Made by a program: the position numbers and the translations under genes | Assembly (NCBI GenBank): GCA_020152595.1 | Contig: JAIGNY010001753.1 | Coordinates: 2,299,001-2,363,000, forward strand | Direction of reading: 5' to 3' | Length of the DNA stretch: 64,000 bases | DNA from: Chiridota heheva | Taxonomy: Eukaryota > Echinodermata > Holothuroidea > Apodida > Chiridotidae | Notes under the pieces: generated by a model | What the model was told of the DNA's origin: nothing | The model's database searches: none | What the model saw: only the letters and a program-made list of their open reading frames with translations | Shown: one piece after another, positions 61,101 to 64,000 of the stretch | Layout of the letters: every line of letters starts with the position of its first letter | Numbering within the stretch: the stretch's first letter is position 1

Positions 61101-64000
61101 CCCTGTGCCATTGTGGTAGAACCTTTACCATACCCTGTGCCATTGTGGTAGAACCTCCACTATGCCATTGTGTAGAGCCATTGTGCCATTGTGGCAGAAC
61201 CTTTACTATACCCTGTGTTATTGTGGTAGAACCTTTACTATACCCTGTGCCATTGTGGTAGAAACTTTACTATACCCTGTGCCATTTTGGTAGAACCTTT
61301 ACTATACCCTGTGCCATTGTGGTAGAACCTTTACTATACCCTGTGCCATTGTGGTAGAACCTTTACTATACCCTAACCATTGTGGTATACTTTATTCTAG
61401 GTCTTAGGCCAAATGTTTAAGTTTTTTGTGTTTTTACATATGGTTTTATTCTATTCTATTTTGTAATTTATTTTGATTTATTAATATTTTATTGAGATAA
61501 ATTTGCAACCAGTGATGCATACATCGACAGAAAATACAAAAAGGTTGAAGAGACTCGATGGAAAACAAAACTTAATAGAGCCCCTACGATAATACAGACA
61601 TAGATAATATACACAAAACATGATAAAAAAATATGCATAAGAAAACACACCAAGAGACAAAGTACTAAATATAATGATAACATAACAGCTTTATCTGAGC
61701 TAAAAAACTTTGAGGCGTGCAAAATTGGTATGGATTTATTCCTTTGCTTATATCAGATCATGCAAGTAGGTGAATATAAGGGCGAGAAGGTTCAAGATGC
61801 CAAGAAGAAAGTTCAAAAGAAGATGGTGGACAGTAAAGAGGCACTGGTGTACTACGAACCAGAGAAGAAGGTGATGTCACGATCGGGAGAAGAATGTGTC
61901 GTTGCTCTAACTGATCAGTGGTTCCTGACGTACGGAGAGGAAAAATGGAAGGCACAGGCTGACGATTGTTTGAAACAGCTGAACACGTGAGTTATTCATT
62001 TTATGTATTGCTTTGATTTAAGGAGCATTCAAGAGAGAAGTGACAGGCTTGTATTGCAAATATTTGCTGGCATTCATGTCTTACGCTCAGTGGTTGCTAG
62101 GAAATGCTTCCCAAATAAAGGATGTTCCTTCCCATCAGAACACGTTCAAACACATCCTAACTCAACGTAAAATTCAACCCCAAAATAAACGGATATGTTT
62201 GAACACATCGACAGAAACTTAAATGTTGTAACTGACAATGCTTTTCTACAGATTCTCAGAGGAAATAAGGGCCAATTTCAACTACACATTGGACTGGCTT
62301 CATGAATATGCAGTATCAAGGACATATGGGTTGGGTAAGTTTAAAACCTTCCTATAAGGTGTTGTACAAGAATCACCACACTTTCTTGATTATGTAAAAT
62401 AAAATGAATATGTTTAATTGATATGAATATTCATGAAGCTGACTATCTGCTTTAAAGATATCTGGAGGCTGGTAGTCAGTAAATTCAGACTATATACAAA
62501 AACTAAGCTAAAGCCAATCTAAGTGTGTACCACAATAAGCAGAATAAGGATTATGAATGATTTTCATGAAAAACATCTTGAACAGGAAGGAATGATTAGT
62601 AGCAAAGCAAGTGTATTTTTGTTTCGCCCTAACTACTTGTCTTGAACATGTCTTCCCTGAATGGTGATTGGATGAATACTCCCAATGCATGTTGTGCAAA
62701 CAAACCTCAAATCTGCACCATGACCAATGCATTGACAACACAGTTTGTACTTCTCCGGATCTTTAGCGAATGTCCGGGCAAACATTGTGGGTAAAAAATC
62801 TGATTTTCAAATCATTTTTGCAATCTGATTATGTCATGCAGAAATTTGTTTTGTGCAGTATATTACATTGACTGCATGAACACGCACTGCTAGCTAGATG
62901 TACTGTATCAGTACTGCGTAGGATTTTTGCCCCACTTAGTTACGCAAATTTTGTTGCTAGGCAAATTCGTGTGGTGATTGGTTAAAAAAACTGTCAATCA
63001 TCTAACTTAAATTGATTATATCATCGTTGCTTGGATTGAAGTTCTTTTTGTTAGTTTAATCACATGTCAGATTTTTTTTATATCATTGTATCAAATGACT
63101 TGAAAATTTGATGAAAATTTGTATCAATGTAGTATTTATATTTTTATTGGTTTTAAGGTAATAAGAAACTTTGCTTTTGTAAAGCAATGGAACCAAAGGA
63201 GACAAAAATGAAGAAACGTTTGTGCACAGATGCTAGGGCAATATCCTTACTACGTCAATCCTCTTCTCTTTGACCTCTAACTTGGATCTTTTTCATTAAA
63301 GGCACAAAGCTTCCGTGGGATCCACAGTATTTAATTGAATCCCTTGTCGGACTCCACCATTTACATGGCCTTCTATACAGTGTGCCATCTACTCCAAGGT
63401 GGCGTGTTTGACGGCTCAGGACAAAGCCCACTAAACATCACGTAAGCAGTTTATGAGACATTGTCATTTAATTGAATATACCAGATAAAGAGTTATTTTT
63501 CTTCACATAACCACTTCTGACAAAATGTGACGAGAGCAACGTGAATTTTATAATCTGTTCTTTCAAATTTTTGTTGTGGATATCCTAAATCACGCACTTT
63601 CAATTATACCTTTGCACCATTTTTTTTGGGGGGGTTGGGGGTGGGATTTTTTTTTAAGGATAAGCGACTGATTTCGGTAAGATTGTTCCTTTGAATGTTT
63701 TTCTCCCGTTGTGACCTGCCCACACGCCTTTTTCGGTACTTGTACAGTAGTTCCCTACTGCAACCCTTGACCATGACTCTCTCCCGTATCTGTGACCTAC
63801 CTACTACCTTCATAGACCAGTCCCCCAAATTTTAATGATTTAAGCCACCAACAAAAAAAGACAGTTTCAAAAGTTTCCCCCTTCCTCATTCACAAGGCGC
63901 TTCACGGGCCTTGTCGGCACCCTTCCCAAGGTTCCTATCCTCAATCTGGTTATCTCCTGGTGCACTGTGCCAGGGACACTCAAGCCACCACCCTCCTCTC
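43190..64000 (+). CDS. LARS1: Cytoplasmic leucyl-tRNA synthetase, first 12 coding exons
   Basis: Charges tRNA-Leu with leucine in the cytosol; the vertebrate enzyme also belongs to the multisynthetase complex and signals leucine to Rag GTPases. Twelve GT-AG exons encode about 629 residues collinear with human LARS1 (1176 aa). [20 protein letters not shown] holds the HIGH-type motif HLGH (about 66-69). [30 protein letters not shown] and the CP1 editing domain follow ([15 protein letters not shown] about 294-309; [15 protein letters not shown] about 388-402). KMSKS and the C-terminus lie beyond the window. The first exon has an acceptor at 43188-43189, implying an upstream untranslated exon. 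Exons 1, 6 and 12 each contain a one-base frame change. Residue numbers ignore these. Confidence 0.96.
43243..43386 (+). CDS. LARS1: LARS1 exon 1 (coding part)
   Basis: ATG at 43243 in context ATAACCATGA gives [20 protein letters not shown], then [14 protein letters not shown], matching the human N-terminal helix (KRKGT/IEKE). A run of five T at 43341-43345 puts TGA in frame. With four T the reading would continue [14 protein letters not shown] to the donor GTAATA at 43387. The exon starts at 43190 after a T-rich acceptor. Exit phase 2. Confidence 0.9.
44399..44837 (+). mobile_element. Non-autonomous TIR element, CAGACCCCTAGC family, copy 3
   Basis: 439 bp in LARS1 intron 1, from CAGACCCCTAGCTTTGCTG to ATCAAGCTAGGTGTCTG, with inverted ends of about 15 bp. 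Same internal order as the copies at 4878 and 16811, including CCCAGAGCTTCTTCACCA and GGGGGCCCCTGGACTCCA. Non-coding. No clear target duplication. Confidence 0.83.
44981..45068 (+). CDS. LARS1: LARS1 exon 2, HIGH motif
   Basis: 88 bp after TTCTCTGCAG, donor GTAAGG. Encodes [20 protein letters not shown] then [13 protein letters not shown] is the ATP-binding signature of class I synthetases. Phase 2 in, phase 0 out. Confidence 0.97.
45356..45436 (+). CDS. LARS1: LARS1 exon 3
   Basis: 81 bp, acceptor TTGTTTCAG, donor GTACCC. Encodes [20 protein letters not shown] then CTGMPIK, part of the Rossmann catalytic core (human [20 protein letters not shown]). Phase 0 on both sides. Confidence 0.97.
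45469..47668 (+). mobile_element. 2.2-kb TTAA-flanked non-autonomous element, CCCTTACTCTA family
   Basis: Lies in LARS1 intron 3 between TTAA at 45465-45468 and TTAA at 47669-47672. Starts CCCTTACTTTACCAGAGC and ends GCGTGGTAGAGTAAGGG. Its right end (GCGATAGTATCGCTGCGTGG) matches the 102-103-bp MITEs at 36149 and 36395. No transposase-like frame is present, so it is a non-autonomous piggyBac-like element. The short MITEs share its ends. Confidence 0.82.
48057..48187 (+). CDS. LARS1: LARS1 exon 4
   Basis: 131 bp, acceptor TTCTGTAG, donor GTGAGT. Encodes [20 protein letters not shown], then [20 protein letters not shown] and KGK. This covers the end of the first catalytic half and the start of a lysine/glutamate-rich insert typical of eukaryotic LeuRS. 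Phase 2 out. Confidence 0.96.
49604..49763 (+). CDS. LARS1: LARS1 exon 5, tandem acceptor
   Basis: 160 bp. The acceptor reads TTCCCAGAG; two AGs end at 49601 and 49603, and only the second keeps the phase from exon 4. Encodes [20 protein letters not shown], then [20 protein letters not shown] and [13 protein letters not shown] (human SSKYQWGIMKSLG ... YFPPLAIQDLKRMG). Donor GTAAGG. Confidence 0.95.
49870..50592 (-). mobile_element. Decayed Tc1/mariner-type transposase in LARS1 intron 5
   Basis: The minus strand has a helix-turn-helix-like segment ([20 protein letters not shown] then [10 protein letters not shown], 50343-50480). About 350 bp further on it has [16 protein letters not shown] and [20 protein letters not shown] followed by [10 protein letters not shown], which resembles the second catalytic Asp region of Tc1-like transposases (FWxxxIxFYxDxxxFxHKTNP). 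At least two stops or shifts separate the blocks. Terminal repeats were not found. Dead copy, opposite to LARS1. Confidence 0.72.
50870..51560. repeat. AGCT-rich degenerate repeat, about 100-bp period
   Basis: Blocks start with GCTTGCTGCAAGTAGGCATA at about 50946, 51051, 51154, 51259 and 51486 (first at 50872). Each is followed by AGCTCATTGTAAGCTAGTAA and AGCTATTGGTGAGCT words. A unique 120-bp piece (51283-51400), with GATAAGATCAATTTATTTTC, seems inserted; it resembles a reversed retroposon tail. Confidence 0.82.
51600..51783 (+). repeat. Copy of the 40737-40912 segment next to LARS1 exon 6
   Basis: Starts with G-rich minisatellite units (GGGATGGAATGTCATGTGGG) and continues through GTGAGATGCCATTTTTATAA, GGTCATATGATATAGG and GGTATTTACCATTCTAG. 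Similarity ends about 10 bp before the exon 6 acceptor. Confidence 0.88.
51795..52038 (+). CDS. LARS1: LARS1 exon 6, one-base frame change
   Basis: 244 bp, acceptor TTTTGTCAG, donor GTAAGC. Begins VDWRRS. Then, after AGGAGTTTATC (three T at 51812-51814 where the conserved Phe-Ile needs four), the frame moves and continues [40 protein letters not shown] and [20 protein letters not shown] to LAPYPKKL. Both halves match human LARS1 closely. Exit phase 2. Confidence 0.93.
52323..52548 (+). CDS. LARS1: LARS1 exon 7, CP1 editing domain
   Basis: 226 bp, acceptor CATTTTAG, donor GTCAGT. Encodes [20 protein letters not shown], then [20 protein letters not shown] and [18 protein letters not shown]. 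The threonine-containing [15 protein letters not shown] is the conserved editing-site segment that hydrolyses mischarged tRNA. Intact. Confidence 0.97.
52555..52985. repeat. Degenerate G-rich minisatellite in LARS1 intron 7
   Basis: Loose units such as GGGATGGCATGCGGGATATG and GGATGGCATATGAAACATTG, clearly related to the GGGATGCCATGTGGGACATG array at 39992-40835. Confidence 0.78.
53109..53273 (+). CDS. LARS1: LARS1 exon 8, CP1 editing domain
   Basis: 165 bp, acceptor TCTGACAG, donor GTACGA. Encodes [20 protein letters not shown], then [20 protein letters not shown] and [15 protein letters not shown]. The SDAPDD stretch contains the aspartate known to be essential for editing in this enzyme family. 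Phase 0 on both sides. Confidence 0.97.
53328..53477. repeat. Short left block of the 50-bp minisatellite (three units)
   Basis: Three 50-bp units, including the rare AATCAGAAGTAACATTATTC variant also found at about 56900 and 58040 in the main array. Confidence 0.93.
53478..53838 (+). repeat. Unique flank duplicated at 58429-58735
   Basis: Starts TTTTCGGTAATAAACAGCCA and includes GTTTTGTCGATGGTGACCCA, AAGTAATGAATATTCAT and AGAGGAATTTTCACAATTTC. The same order returns right of the main array with a few indels. Confidence 0.93.
53861..58428. repeat. 50-bp minisatellite in LARS1 intron 8, about 91 units
   Basis: Core GGTTCAGAATCATAAGTACC followed by ATTATTAGTGTGGATGATAC and CTTCTGGTTT. Main variants are GTGTTGATGATACTTTCT with GGTTCGG or GGTTCAG, and a short unit with CATAAGACATAAGTG. 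Higher-order copies exist: the block from GGCTCAGTCC at 54401 recurs at 55201 (800 bp, 16 units), and 55511-55860 recurs at 55861-56210 (350 bp, 7 units). Entirely intronic. Confidence 0.98.
58429..58735 (+). repeat. Second copy of the minisatellite flank
   Basis: Parallels 53478-53830 (TTTTCGGTTATAAACAGCCA ... TTTCATTTCTAGTCTAGTGT), lacking about 35 bp near ATGGTCATCACTTAATATCA. Confidence 0.93.
58736..59190. other. End of LARS1 intron 8
   Basis: AT-rich, with a short duplication of AGTTATAAGAAAGTTTGAGA / AGTGATAAGAAAGTTTCAGA at about 58764 and 58796. No gene. Confidence 0.5.
59191..59385 (+). CDS. LARS1: LARS1 exon 9
   Basis: 195 bp, acceptor GAATTTTCAG, donor GTCAGT. Encodes [20 protein letters not shown], then [20 protein letters not shown] and [20 protein letters not shown] plus GFYEG (human [20 protein letters not shown] ... 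KGFYEG). Late CP1 region. Intact, phase 0. Confidence 0.97.
59646..61389. repeat. 32-bp minisatellite in LARS1 intron 9, about 54 units
   Basis: Core CCATTGTGGTAGAACCTTTA followed by CTATACCCTGTG. Variants include GGCAGAACC, GGTATAACC, CAATTGTCTTAAAAACTTTA and short units. A block with GTCTTAAAAACTTTACTGTA recurs near 60635 and 60922, suggesting a duplicated segment of about 290 bp. Confidence 0.97.
61390..61756. other. End of LARS1 intron 9
   Basis: AT-rich, no recognised element. Confidence 0.45.
61757..61986 (+). CDS. LARS1: LARS1 exon 10
   Basis: 230 bp, acceptor TATATCAG, donor GTGAGT. Encodes [20 protein letters not shown], then [20 protein letters not shown] and [20 protein letters not shown] plus [32 protein letters not shown] corresponds to the human [22 protein letters not shown] region that rejoins the catalytic core. 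Exit phase 2. Confidence 0.97.
62252..62334 (+). CDS. LARS1: LARS1 exon 11
   Basis: 83 bp, acceptor TTCTACAG, donor GTAAGT. Encodes [20 protein letters not shown] then VSRTYGL (human [23 protein letters not shown]). Phase 1 out. Confidence 0.96.
62837..63003 (-). repeat. Dispersed repeat, inverted partner of 5958-6133
   Basis: In LARS1 intron 11. The reverse complement contains GATGATTGACAG, CCAATCACCACACGAATTTG, CCTACGCAGTACTG and AACAAATTTCTGCA in the same order as the septin-intron copy. Confidence 0.75.
63302..63441 (+). CDS. LARS1: LARS1 exon 12, one-base frame change
   Basis: 140 bp, acceptor TTCATTAAAG, donor GTAAGC. Begins [14 protein letters not shown]. An extra base near 63346 (CCTTGTCGG) then moves the frame before [19 protein letters not shown], which matches human [20 protein letters not shown]. 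The tail [11 protein letters not shown] leaves in phase 2. Last recognised LARS1 exon in the window. Confidence 0.92.
63442..64000. other. LARS1 intron 12 start, nothing recognised
   Basis: C-rich and low in G from about 63700; no repeat ends or protein-like frame recognised. The next LARS1 exon is not within the window. Confidence 0.45.

Noticed and set aside
63604-63828. 74-codon minus frame, basic
   Set aside because: No family match; lies in LARS1 intron 12 and is C-rich on the plus strand by composition.
43190-64000. LARS1 as a processed pseudogene
   Set aside because: Introns and all canonical splice sites are retained, so it is not retro-copied; the few indels fit assembly error better.

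Overview
The window looks like nuclear DNA from a marine invertebrate deuterostome, probably an echinoderm. It is AT-rich, its genes are split by GT-AG introns, and it is packed with non-LTR retrotransposon 3' ends, small inverted-repeat DNA transposons, SINEs and long minisatellites. The species call is an inference from texture. No bacterial features, rRNA genes, CRISPR arrays or functional tRNA genes were found.

Only two host genes can be supported. On the minus strand, bases 191-10910 hold two consecutive exons of a septin of the SEPT6/8/10/11 group, separated by a 10.5 kb intron; both ends of the gene lie outside what can be recognised. On the plus strand, 43190 to the window end holds the first twelve coding exons of cytoplasmic leucyl-tRNA synthetase (LARS1). 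They cover the N-terminus, the HLGH nucleotide-binding motif and the CP1 editing domain, and stop before KMSKS. All visible LARS1 splice sites are canonical, but three exons each carry a one-base change of frame, two of them in T runs. Assembly error is the most economical explanation.

Between and inside these genes the DNA is accessory. 0.5-2.5 kb: two I/Jockey-type LINE tails. 4.9-5.3, 16.8-17.2 and 44.4-44.8 kb: three copies of one 440-bp inverted-repeat element. 7.9-10.5 kb: a 24-bp minisatellite in the septin intron. 11.3-16.6 kb: hAT-like elements, with a three-level nest (hAT-like element > CR1-like LINE > second hAT-like element). 17.2-18.9 kb: a tRNA-derived SINE and an L2/CR1-like reverse transcriptase remnant. 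19.4-21.9 kb: a cluster of hairpins and long TA tracts. 22.6-29 kb: LINE tails, a TTTTC-rich repeat and a SINE with a 20-bp target duplication. 31.4-33.4 kb: a broken Ty3/Gypsy fossil with a LINE copy between its parts. 33.7-40.9 kb: three minisatellites and two TTAA-flanked MITEs. The LARS1 introns hold a 2.2 kb piggyBac-like non-autonomous element, a decayed Tc1/mariner-type transposase and very long 50-bp and 32-bp minisatellites.

Minisatellites make up roughly one fifth of the window. Several have units that leave reading frames open, which produces long meaningless ORFs. No new multi-gene system was found. The most unusual features are the nested hAT insertions, the TTAA/CCCTTACTCTA family, the hairpin cluster, and a G-rich minisatellite that occurs both upstream of LARS1 and inside two of its introns.
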